Positions 21,885 to 32,000 of a stretch of 64,000 bases of DNA are shown here, piece by piece (the stretch's first letter is position 1; each line of letters begins with the position of its first letter). A program made the position numbers and the translations under genes. The notes below the pieces were generated by a model. The model was not told the origin of the DNA. It searched no databases and saw nothing but the letters and a program-made list of their open reading frames with translations. The DNA is from Gracilariopsis chorda. Taxonomy: Eukaryota; Rhodophyta; Florideophyceae; Gracilariales; Gracilariaceae. Where the stretch lies: positions 1 to 64,000 of the forward strand of contig NBIV01000229.1 in NCBI GenBank assembly GCA_003194525.1. Direction: 5' to 3'.

Positions 21885-22622
21885 ATGTCATGTTGCACGA
21901 TTTCACGACACCGGACGATGACAGCCCTTTTTGTACCCTTTACCGGAAAGTAGCTTGAAAATATAATAGCTCGAAAGTACAAGCACTGGTGCGCAACACT
22001 AATAAGAAGTAGACCGAAAAGCGTTCATACCAACGTGAGTTCTGCGGCTGCACGCACAAGAAATGCACGGCCTCGACTAAGGCAAGGCGTGAATAGATGA
22101 TGATAAAATCGTACACAGAACAGTGGCCTAATAGCAGAAAGTAACAATGGTGAACACAAATGCGCGACCAAAATCTAAGGTTTACTAAAGTAGAGAGAGA
22201 CACTGTTTTACTGAAAACGCACGACCAAAACCTTAGGTCTAGTGGGTGGCTTGGATCGAACTAGTACGCTGGTTAACTACGTAACACACTAATGCATTCA
22301 ATTCATTCACAGTCTTCAGAAGACTAAGTTGCATGGTTATGCGAGAAAAGTGCGTTAGAGTAGTTTTGAAGGCAAGGAGGAGCAGAAATCTCTAAGAGAA
22401 GCTAGGTGTCGCCAAAGGAAGTAGAAGTAGAAGTGGTCTGGTCCGAGTTGGCTTGAAAGCCACCGACCTCTGGGTTTTATGGAAAATTAGGTTAGGCGCA
22501 TAATCTCTAGTTATGCGTACTAGGTCTAAGCAAAAACTCATAAGGACTTGTTATGGGCCACATCCTTGCCATAACGGTTCAACTTGGCAAAAGCTAGTAT
22601 ACCTCGTAGGGTATTTTTTGTC

Positions 22623-22630
22623 TATATAAT
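22623..22630 (+). promoter_or_regulatory. TATA box of repeat copy B
   Basis: TATATAAT inside a block conserved in all three copies (AGGGTATTTTNTGTCTATAT); the matching boxes are at 11344-11354 (-) and 41998-42007 (+). Confidence 0.4.
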
Positions 22631-22717
22631 ATATGGTGAGGTCGCTGAACAACTCCAGCAGCATTTTCCCAACCACCTCACAATTTCCATGCCAGACAGA
22701 CATATTCTCCTTCAATT

Positions 22718-23109
22718 GACTGCTCTCAGACGATTCCAGCTTGTCGGGACGTTCGTTTCAGTACTGTGATTTAGTAGAGATAGAAGCAGAAGGAGAAGAT
22801 GCGCTGTCGCTGCCATCCCCATGGAATGCACAACTTGGAATGAAAACAGTCCCGAATAGTTTTGAGGGCTTTGGATTTTCTTCGTCGTTACTCCTCGAAC
22901 TAGAGGATATTTTACGCCGTGTTTCGGAATATGATTTGAAAATGGAGGACGGTGTTACAATCCTGATTGATCTAATATCCCAAGCGCCAAAATTTTATGT
23001 GCTTCGGCTGATGTATGGAGCATTTTTTGCTTCAAACTGCCATTGTCTGCAAAACATCACTCCCATCCATTCTATTCATCGTATTATAGACCAACGTCTT
23101 AATAATTAA
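22718..23109 (+). pseudogene. Relic of the repeat's 140-codon frame, copy B
   Basis: Open from 22720 to the stop at 23109, but with no in-frame ATG at the expected place. The part starting near SDDSS aligns with MTDDSSSS of copies A and C. The C-terminal part (GFGFSSSLLLELEDILRRVS, LIDLISQAPKFYV) is the best kept of the three. Same unknown helical protein. Confidence 0.5.
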
Positions 23110-23119
23110 ATACTGCTGT

Positions 23120-23560
23120 AAGCGTCCTTTACCCTTTGCCTCTTCGTCGCAAGCGCGGCGTGGGCAAAGTGTGCAGTTGTCAAAAGAGATACGCTTGTTG
23201 CAAGTGTATTTGGCAAAGCGTGTGTGGCAGTGCTTGCAATGCAAAGATATGCTCTGCTAGTTGATGTAGTAGTGGTTTATTTGGTGGTCGTCAGAGAGAT
23301 ATTCTTCGTGGCAAAGACTACTGGGCACACATATTCCACAGCTGGGTTCCGTCACCTTGCAGTTCCTTGCGTACTGTTTGCAGCCGCGCAGCATTGCATG
23401 TTGCTGTTGTGCCGGTTTTGGTTGAAGCGCTGGGGGAAGTGGATTGCCGTTGACGTCATAAGAGCAGAATTGGTCCTTGGCCAGGTTGCAAACGGCGATG
23501 TACAGCTCGCGAAGGTGTCTGGGAGCGGGGAGGGGGGAAAAATTACGGACGTGGGGCTTG
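23120..23560 (-). pseudogene. Antisense passenger resembling a CHY-type zinc finger
   Basis: Read on the minus strand, one frame gives LRELYIAVCNLAKDQFCSYD. Next comes GCKQYARNCKVTEPSCGIC with a following CHEE and DDHQIN, and then, after one in-frame TAG, HCKHCHTRFAKYTCNKRISF followed by DNCTLC. The spacing of C, H and Y fits the CHY zinc finger seen in RCHY1/Pirh2-type proteins (GCxHYxRxC ... CH ... CxxCxxxFxxYxC). Such domains bind zinc and occur next to RING fingers in ubiquitin ligases. Here there is no RING and the frame is truncated on both sides, so it looks like a captured or decayed gene piece inside the repeat. The longer overlapping frame at 23352-24074 is low complexity and less likely to be real. 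Confidence 0.4.
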
Positions 23561-23747
23561 ACCGCAGCGCGCGTAGCGCCGACCTACGAACTACAGCGCG
23601 TCGGGAACTAAAGAGACGGCGACAATGGCACGCAGAGCGACGCGGCGTTTGCATGTGCGCCAGGAGGATGGAGATGGAGCCGACGAGCGGCGCCGTGAGC
23701 AGCGCGGGATCAGAGCTAGGAGGCAACTGTTTCGGCGGTGGTGGGTG

Positions 23748-24000
23748 GTGGTGCGACGCGCTGGAGGCGCCGCGCTGCGCAGCGGCACGGAAAGTGGTGC
23801 GCGTGGTGGTGCATTGCGCTGGAGGCGCTGGGCCGCGCATTGGGGAGTGGTGGTGCGCGTGGTGGTAGTGCGACATGCTGGAAGCGCCGGGCTGCGTGGC
23901 GGTGCGGGTGGTGGTTTGCGTGGTGGTGCGGCGCGCTGGATGCGCCGGGCTGCACGGTCGCGAGGGGTGGTGCGCATGGTGGTAGTGCGACGCACTAAAG
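23748..24000 (+). repeat. GC-rich minisatellite in copy B
   Basis: Four to five imperfect units of about 57 bp, each with GTGGTGCGCGTGGTGGT followed by a GCGCTGGAGGCGCCGGGCTGC-like block. The shorter array of copy A is at 10205-10330. Array length differs between copies, as expected for a minisatellite. Confidence 0.7.
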
Positions 24001-24140
24001 CTGCCGGTGGCGAGTTGCACCTGGGGTGGAAGCGGCGAGATGGGGTTGACCCTTAAAATGAAATCGAATCTCATAGGGAATCCACCCCGTCCTGGGCTCT
24101 TCCACCTAGGGCAAAGATGGGGGAGATTGCCTAACGGACG

Positions 24141-26914
24141 TCATATGAGGTCACTGCTGGGTGACTGAAATTTGTAGATATGCTTTCCACTCTTCAAAAA
24201 CAAATTACTTTCACATCTCCATCATCACATCGGTAGTGGCAGAGCACAATAGAGTGAAGTCTTATGTCCAAAACGACGTCAGCTATTGAGATGACCCATC
24301 AACGTCAATAATGTCGCCACTTATGCCCACATTAACCGATCCACGTCGTATGGCAGGTACCAACGTCCATAGTCGAGCTCGTTTGGTGACGTGAGAGTCC
24401 AAATGCAAACCTAATTATGGATTACTATAGAAAACCAAAACTCTAAACGAAAAAGTCACATATGTTGAAACCAAGCAGATCAACGCCAGAAACGACACCT
24501 TTATCACAACTAACTTCAAGATGCCTAACCGTGACAAGCAGTGTAATCTTCCGTACTGTAGTGTCAAACTAGGCCATGGTGACGGTAATGAAGTGGAGCA
24601 GTGGCAAAATTTGGTCACACCTTTTGAACTTCTGACCCGTAATGTTGGAACAGGGGTCCCTGTTTGAGCAAACTTTGCATAACACGGAGGACGTTCTTTC
24701 TGCATCTGCATCCGACCAATCGACAATCGTTTACGGGCGTGCGTGGAACACCCTTGTGACGCATAGTCCACTTAATGGGTGTATGCAATTGCATCAATGG
24801 AAGGTGGTTGGTCCAGCTGGAGATTTTATGTCGCAGCTTTACGTTCCACCAAACATGAGCGCATTCAACTACTTTACGTAGATGTTTCCTATATCATATC
24901 TGGAAGCAATAACAGAAATAAAGAATGAGATTCTGGAAAGCAGAGGTCTATCTAAAACATCTGGTGGTGAGATTCTACGATTCTTAGGTGTTCTCATTCT
25001 AATGACCTTCCTTGAGTTTTCAAATCAAAGTGATGAATGGAGGTCGAAGCCGGTCTCGCCATCCAGAGCTTCAGTGTGCATTCTTAACCTGATGTCGCAA
25101 AATAGGTTCGAAGCACTCAGACGCTTTATTACCTTCACTGAAAACGGGGCACGTGATGAGCAGGAAAATGCACGCTGGGGATTGATTGCTGATTTAGTGA
25201 AAGCAATTAATGACCATCACCGTTCGTTTTTCAGGCCTTCTCATGCTTTTTGAGTTGATGAAACGTTGTCACACTGGTATGGGCTTGGTAGAGGTTGGAC
25301 TGCTGTTGGTCTTCCTCACTACACTTCTTTGGATAGAAAGCCTGAAAACGGTTTAGAGATGAGGACAGTGTGGTGTGCTTCAAGCAGAATTATGCTTAAC
25401 ATCGAGCTCTACATGTTCTCTCAAGCTTCAGATCAGGAATTTGATGAAGAAAATGGACATGGAACTGCAGTTTTACTACGCTTGGTGCAACGCTGGTGTG
25501 GATCTGGGAGACAAATCTGTGCTCACTCTTTTTTCGCCTCGTTGAAAACGGCCAATGCTCTCTTGTAAAACGGGTTACGGTTTACTGGTGTTATTAGGAA
25601 TGCGACTCGTTGTTTTCCAATGAAGAATTTGTCTGAGATAACATTATCAAATCGTGTTGATTTGTTTCTATGAACTCAAAAGGAAACAGTGCTGGTAACG
25701 CTTTAATGGCATTTCTCTGGATGGATAGAGGAACAAGGTACTCTATATGTACTTGCGGGACAGTTCACCCCTGGAACCCCGATATCTCGTGAGCAATGGA
25801 GACGACAGGGCAATATTTTCAGAAAAGTGGACCTCGAAGTCCGAATTCCAGTGGTTTGCGAAGATTATTACAAAACATGTTCAATGATAGACAGACCAAA
25901 TCGTCCTCATCAAGATTATCTTAAGCTGGAAAAGAAAATTGAAGTGAAAGAATGGTCATTTCGAGTTAACAGCTCTCTATGAGCAATTTGTACTGTTGAC
26001 GCTTGGAATATTTACAAATCATCAAATGGGCTTAGGCAGTTAAAACTTCCACATACGTTTATATCGAACTGGCAGACGAGCTCATAGAGAATACGTAGGA
26101 TAGAATCAACTTAATGGCAAGAAATGCAGAAGAACTGGAAGAAACAAAAGATCAACCACAAGCAGAGGGAATTGGTATTCATTTGATGCAGACAAATAGG
26201 AATCTGAAAATACTTGATCGAAATACTACGAAATCTTTATACCAAAGAAGATTTAATGCCTACAAAGGAAATAAAAAGTCAAAGTTTATGCTCCGATTGC
26301 TATCAAACGAGGAATGTTGAGGTCTATTTATGTTAGAGTGCTACTGGAAGGAATTGTTTTAAGACTCATGTCGAAGTTTGTCACGGTGCTGTACCACTTC
26401 ATATTGCTGCGTGTTGTCAAAAGGTGTGTCGAAATCCGTTTTTAGTAGTGAGAATGAAGTCTTTTATGCAGGGCAAAAACAAAAGTTCAATTTCCTATAG
26501 CCCCCGCCTGAGTCAATCCGCGTGTTTAACTTGCTAGATAAACTTTGAACTAGGTCTAAACTACCCTTTTAACAGATGTCACTTTTTCTGTTTGCTGTTC
26601 AAGTGGGCGTGCTTACACTTTCTACGATCAAAGCCATTACTGGAATCAATCGAGCTTCGCGAGGAGTTTTCGAGCTTGTAGAAGATCAACGAGGTTTGAA
26701 TTCCGTTCTGTTTGCTCACATACAGCCTTGCGACCACTGAGCTGTTACAACTGACAGTTTGAGCAGTCTACGAATTATCTAAAGTACGTAAGCTAGCACT
26801 ATCCTACCGTTTAAACACATGTTTTCAAGTTCAAATTTGAAAATGGTTAAATTCAGTTCCGATAAGCAATGTTTTCAGTTTATTTGGCCTGGCCGGCGTG
26901 CTGACCTCATATGA
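24141..26914 (+). mobile_element. Dead piggyBac-type DNA transposon
   Basis: A transposase relic of the DDE_Tnp_1_7 type is flanked by an exact 13-bp inverted pair: TCATATGAGGTCA at 24141-24153 and TGACCTCATATGA at 26902-26914, about 2.8 kb apart, a normal size for the group. The right-hand copy sits inside the palindrome at 26893-26928. These may be subterminal rather than terminal repeats, because I do not see a flanking TTAA duplication. Confidence 0.6.
24522..26319 (+). pseudogene. piggyBac-type transposase, inactivated
   Basis: The best start is the ATG at 24522 (MPNRDKQCNLPYCSVKLGHG). Family blocks follow in order: GGEILRFLGVLILMTFLEFS, MSQNRFEALRRFITFT, VDETLSHWYGLGRGWTAVGL, PHYTSLDRKPENGLEMRTVW, CAHSFFASLKTANALL and CSMIDRPNRPHQDY, then a basic C-terminal part. 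The first catalytic aspartate (VDE) and the third (MID) are present, while the second is histidine (CAHS for the usual CADS). Several in-frame stops (after FNYFT, after RPSHAF, after ANALL and later) and at least one frame change show it is dead. Length fits the family's usual 550-600 residues. Confidence 0.8.
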
Positions 26915-27030
26915 GGACAGCACGCCGGTTCAATAGACAGTAGTGCTTGCCTGCTTTCCTGATATCATATGAAAGCTAAGCCAATTTTCACAAGATTTTG
27001 CGACGGCCCTTTTCTTTGGTGAGTGGGAAT
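26321..27030. other. Gap with strong palindrome
   Basis: No gene recognised. It contains the piggyBac 3' inverted repeat and the large palindrome at 26893-26928. Confidence 0.45.
26893..26928. repeat. 36-bp near-perfect palindrome
   Basis: CCGGCGTGCTG, A, CCTCATATGAGG, A, CAGCACGCCGG. The outer 11-bp arms and inner 12-bp palindrome are both perfect; only the two single A bases do not pair. It overlaps the right inverted repeat of the piggyBac relic. Confidence 0.85.
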
Positions 27031-27780
27031 ACATATAGATCTCTGGTGATTGGTTCAATTTGAAGGTATACCCTCTTTTTGTGGATACATCCGAGTCAGA
27101 ATCTCAGGATAAATATCAGTCATAAACGAATGCTGATGATATCGAAATGAGCGTTTGCAGAATCATGGTAGATCTTGCCCTTCTCTTTACGGCAATTTTC
27201 ATGTGGGCACAGTCAGTTTTTCATTCCCTTCTGATTCTTTTCCTCGTTTTTCATTATGTACAACACGCGAGAGCTTATGATGTTAGCGTCTGGGGAGACA
27301 TTTTGCTCAGGTACATCAACGAAAGTGACGTCTAGGGTACTCTCAATCTTCTTGGCTACAGATCTATCCACTATCCATTGTGGTGACAGTCCACCTTTCT
27401 GCGTGTGGCTTCTTCGTTTCCAATTCCGTCATACATCTTACTGAGGGCGTTTCCCTCATCAGATTTGAGTTGTGAATCAGATGCTCGTGGTGGTTCTTCT
27501 GCGTTCTTCTGCCCGATGTTTTGTGAAGCCTCAGCAATAACGATAGGTAAAACCAAAATAAGCTGCTTTTTGGTGGCTTTTTGTAATTTTTTGATTAGTT
27601 GTGTCCATTAGCGTCGATGTTGACCTGTTTTCACTATATCTGTACCATTTGGTCATCTTGAGTATTGTGTGCTTATCTGATGCTTCGTCTGCAAGAAAAT
27701 ACTTTTTGTATCTCTTCCTATGAATTGCTGGCACGGTTTCCATGACGGATAGGCCAGACATATTCGTATTCAACTCCTAT
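27030..27780 (-). mobile_element. Ty1/copia relic (start of reverse transcriptase)
   Basis: Minus-strand fossil with blocks such as DANIISSRVLYIMKNEEKDQ and SANAHFDIISIRLYLS, which fit the N-terminal part of copia reverse transcriptase. Broken, a fragment, no LTRs seen. Old by its divergence. Confidence 0.6.
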
Positions 27781-28009
27781 CGGCAGGTCTCAGTGAGATC
27801 GCGTACATTGAACGTAGAATGAGGTAGAAAGCGAGATCATGGCCTTCACTTACCTCAATTTGTCATTGAGCGTTAGCAACAAGATAAGGACAACCACTGC
27901 ACATCATCTGCAGACATATGTTAAAGTAGAACTGATTAACAGGAATATCGAAGAAATGATTACAGTGTAGGTGAATCTGAAGCTATTTAATTGGGATGAC
28001 TACCTCATA

Positions 28010-28283
28010 AAGTTTAAAGCTAAAGTTGCAAAATATTCCTCTTAGAGCTCAACTACCATGTGTACACCTCCTTTCTAATTTACTAACCCTAGATACTTTC
28101 ATCTCAGAAAATGACACAGCTCTGAAATTTCTGGAAAATATGGAACAAGCAACAGAAGAAGCAAGAGCCCAGATTGAAAAACAGAACAGTTGCTTCAAGT
28201 CATACACCGATGAGAATCGATCTTCTTGCACATCGAAAGATGGGCAAAAACTCATGTTTTCCACAAAGACCCTCCACTCATAC
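28010..28283 (+). mobile_element. Ty3/gypsy relic left of chromovirus copy 2
   Basis: A short fossil: LENMEQATEEARAQIEK followed by a basic stretch ending KLMFSTKTLHS fits the C-terminal region of gypsy integrases, upstream of where a chromodomain would lie. Chromovirus copy 2 begins directly after it. I did not find its continuation beyond 39031. Confidence 0.5.
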
Positions 28284-29076
28284 TGAAGTGCGATGTCCAC
28301 AGGGAGGGATTCTTGGTACTTGGTTGATTTCCCGAATGTTTTGGTATTGTAGTCATTGCATGAACTAGGACCACGAATAGTGGATTTGACACGTTGGACA
28401 CGGAAAAGTCAATTGGCGGTTGGTCACAGTAGTGGGCAGGAACCACCAAAGTGGAGTAATTTAGTTAATTGTATTTATTATTTTTATACCCATTTCTGGG
28501 ATGGTTAGTACTTATTGCGGCGGCGAGTTGCAATTGCACCAATAAAGCTTCCCCAGCAAGGGACCCCAACCTGGGTAATTGGCTCTAAACCTCACCACCT
28601 TCGATTGTTCTCTACTCCTCCTTGGAGAGAAGCACCGTAGCATACGGAAAGTCTAACCCACTTGCCTATCTAGAGGACCCCAGTATTCGGATTTTTATTC
28701 CAACTGTCTTGGTGATCGCCTTGTATGAGGTTTATCTACTGGCACTGCCATCAGTCATCGCCACGACACTCGTGACTCAGCTACGCCTTTCGTTTCCCTT
28801 CACAGAGTGGCTCTCTCGCTACCCACGGCTCGTGTTCGCGCGTGCCACTAACGTAGAAACCTCACCTCTCTAGAGGACGACCACCACACACCACTCCTAC
28901 AGATACCCGATTCTTGCCTCAACCTCCCTGCGCAAGTCGCGACGGGTGGCCCCGGCCTTACAACCCGACATAGTCGTGCCATTCCTGGGAGGGCTCTATC
29001 CAACTGGGCTCACCTCTAACGAGGAAAGATCCCGAACGTCTTTCGGTGCACTCCCACTTCCGGGCATTGCACTACA
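28284..29076 (+). repeat. 5' LTR of chromovirus copy 2
   Basis: Starts TGAAGTGCGATG and ends GCATTGCACTACA. Three bases later a TGG-started stretch (29080 on, TGGTCTTCGGACC) could be a tRNA primer site, but I cannot name the tRNA. Confidence 0.85.
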
Positions 29077-32000
29077 AAGTGGTCTTCGGACCTAGAAGAC
29101 CTAGAATCGGTTTTGTGTTTGGTTCTCTATTTCGAGGTTTTGTTTCTTTTGTTTGTTTTCCAGAAGTTCCGTTGTTTTCCCGTCGTAACGGCTCGACCTC
29201 ATGAGGAGGGAGCCCTTCTCTGATGAGCTTGCGCTGACGCGCAGCCGCCCCCACAATGGTGGAGATAGTCCCGAAGTTTGGTTCGTTTTTTGGATCCCTA
29301 CTTTAGCGAAATCCCGCCATGCTGGGGGTGCCTCGTCTAGGACTTCAAACCCACCCCGAAAACCCCGGAACTCCTATTCGACCCCGTTATCGAACGCCGT
29401 GGATGGTGCTCATCTGAACCGCGTCTGACGGGCGATAACAACCCCCAGGGTAATTCCCTGGAATCTCAGTTTCACGCTTTGTGGACCACCTACGACACCC
29501 TTGTGGGGGTATCGCAAGCCCTCCGTGAGTTGGTGACGGACATTCCTACAAAGGTGGTCACAGAGGACGTCCGCATCTTACAGTCTAGTGTGATCTCTAT
29601 GTTCGAGGGTGTGGGGCAACCCGTCACCTTTATAGAAGCAGTTGACTTTCGATTCGATCGAGTTTGCGCCCGTCTGGGGACATTAGAGCAGTTTATCCTC
29701 ATGGATAAACCGTCCCCTGATCTGGCACCAGCTGCGTCGAACCACGACCAGCATGCTAGAAGAAAGAAGCGCCGCTATAAGCAGAAACACAAAGGAGATC
29801 ACTAGGATTCTGATTCTACGACATCATCGGATTCATCCCGAAATGGGTCAGGTGGTTGTAGTTCCTCGGACCCCGATTTGGAGGACAAAAGGCGAGGCCG
29901 TTCTTCCCGCTCGAAGCGGTCATCCGCCACCCAAGGTGTGATTCGCACCCGCAACAAGGGGAGAAGACACCCTGGCGTGAAGAAAATAAAATCGACGAAC
30001 CCGTTGTATCGGAAACTATTGCCATACCGGTACTACCGGCTCGAATATTCCTCGTTTGAACGTACACCCCGTGGCACAGGGAAGGTGAAAGATTGTATAA
30101 AACGTATGCAACTCTCACTGCGTAACCAGTATTTTACTGGAAAAGACCCAATTATGGTGTTGGACTTTCGTTCCTGCTTTGTAGCGGAAGCCGATATCCT
30201 CGGAATGAATGAGGGACAAGCGTGTTTGGCATTACCTTATTTCTTACGGGGAGTGGCAGAGGACCTGCACACCTCTGTCAAAGGATCAACTCGTGCCTTG
30301 GAGGAATGATTAACCTGCGGGCCGGAGGCTGTGCAGTACTTATTGTGCTCCTATGCCACCAATACCGCCATTCAGGGGACAATCCTGACTTTGCAAGAGA
30401 CTCTTTAGCGCCTAGGCAATACTAAAATCGATTACTCGGTGCGCCTTAACAAGGCCTTCTACTGTTATGGGAATGTATACCCCGCAGGGGAACGTCGTAC
30501 CATGTTCATTGACGGCCTTGACAGGGCAATCCGGCTTCGTGTCACTCGTTACCGCATGTACAGGCAGAGAATCGCCTACTTCGAGCTTATTCAACACGCA
30601 CGAGCGGAAAGGGAAGCAATTCGTGCAAAAACTGCGAGTCATCGGTCTAAGCCCGCCTAGAGGTTGGTGCTGGATAGTGATTCCTCTTCGCCCTCGCTTT
30701 TAGTGGATAGAAGCCCCCAGCAGGGATACGACACCGTGCATTTATCACAGGAAGATGGTGTTTCTATACCAACCACGGACTTACCGTCAACGACGGAGGC
30801 CACGTTCAAAACAACGCGAGACAACCCCGTATTGTACGTGGGGAACAATCGCGTTCAGCAACCACGAGTCCCGTTTGTGAACAGTCAATCCCGTTATCAA
30901 CGGCCTGGATGGAATGACACCCGCCCTGCGGTACGCTTCCCCGATGCTCGCGATACTAATCGGCGTGTCGCCGTGTTGGCTCTGATTTGGCATCTTTGTT
31001 ACACCCATGGCCATACATCCCCTCAGTGTCTTTGCTCACTGAAGGATATGGCCAAAGTAGTGGAAAATTAGGAGGCCCTTCACTCCAGAGAAGAAACGTT
31101 CCGTTCCGACAGCGTCCTATCTCCGTGCTCAAAAGGACTTCTCGCATGCCTTTCCACATATCTCGCGTGCGAGGCTAGCTTCAATTAACCCAAATCCAGA
31201 AGTGGTGCAAACACCCGACGCAACCACCGCTTATGGGGATAAGAATCCCAGCCCCCCGAATGGAGCCCTCATGGTCGATGATCCTGGACTACTGCCTACG
31301 GTGGGAAACTCTCAGGAAAACTAACTGATGGAGTCTCCCCTTTGGGAGAGGCGTCCTCACAGATGGGGCTGTTGACGCCCGAGGCGTCGCCGCCTCGCTT
31401 CTTAGTGAAAATCCTTTCAAGGAAAGACACCGCAGACGCGGACTCTGCACACCGTTCTGTGCTGCGTCACCCATGGATACGGAGTAAAAATCTCTGGATT
31501 CCCGATAGAGTCTTGGTCATGGCCAAGACCAACCACAAGGTGTGTGCCGACTCTCGCCTTGACACCCATTTTATGGTGAGATTTCTAACAGTCTTGGACA
31601 CAGTTGCAGGCCTCAAATTCGTCGTTAAATCATTGCTACCCCCTCAGGTGCGGTTTCGTATCCGTTCCGAAACGGGTCTCGACGTCACAGATGTGAACAA
31701 CAATCCGTTAAACATGGGGGGTACCGTCGACTTAGCGTGCGGTCGGGCACCTACTTGGTGAGGCTCGACTTTATTGTTTGTCGGTCATTGGCCGCTCAGT
31801 CATACTGAGATGTGATTATTGCGACAGATTTGTCGACGCAATCAGGCCCTGCCTTAGAGTAGTGGAACTCGACGACGGATCGTGAGTCCCGATCGTCCAT
31901 CGCCCGCTGAAACGTGCCTCGCAGAAGAAATTCCCACTACCTGCTGCGCAGGAACCAACGCCTGCCTCTCGCCAGTCCATCAAACTTCGAGTGGCAGCCT

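Larger units (their letters stand above)
21885..24100 (+). mobile_element. Three-copy 2.2-kb repeat, copy B
   Basis: Shares with copies A and C the head (TTGCACGATTTCACGACACC, then CCTTTTTGTACCCTT). Also shared are AGGCAAGGCGTGAATAGATG (with A), GTGGTCTGGTCCGAGTTGGC and TAGGGTATTTTTTGTCTATA. It then carries the frame relic (to 23109), an antisense passenger resembling a CHY zinc finger, a GC-rich minisatellite, and the tail CCCTTAAAATGAAATCGAA shared with copy A. The right end near 24100 is approximate; the piggyBac relic starts at once beyond it. Confidence 0.6.

Noticed and set aside
23352-24074. 240-codon minus-strand frame over the minisatellite
   Set aside because: Its length comes from GC-rich tandem units read as H/A/P/T repeats; the CHY-like frame beside it has better protein character.
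21885-24100. Helitron assignment of the three-copy repeat
   Set aside because: No TC start, no hairpin followed by CTRR at an end, and no Rep/helicase fragment seen.
29080-29097. Named tRNA primer site of chromovirus copy 2
   Set aside because: The TGG start fits a tRNA 3' end, but the complement lacks a standard T-loop, so no tRNA can be named.
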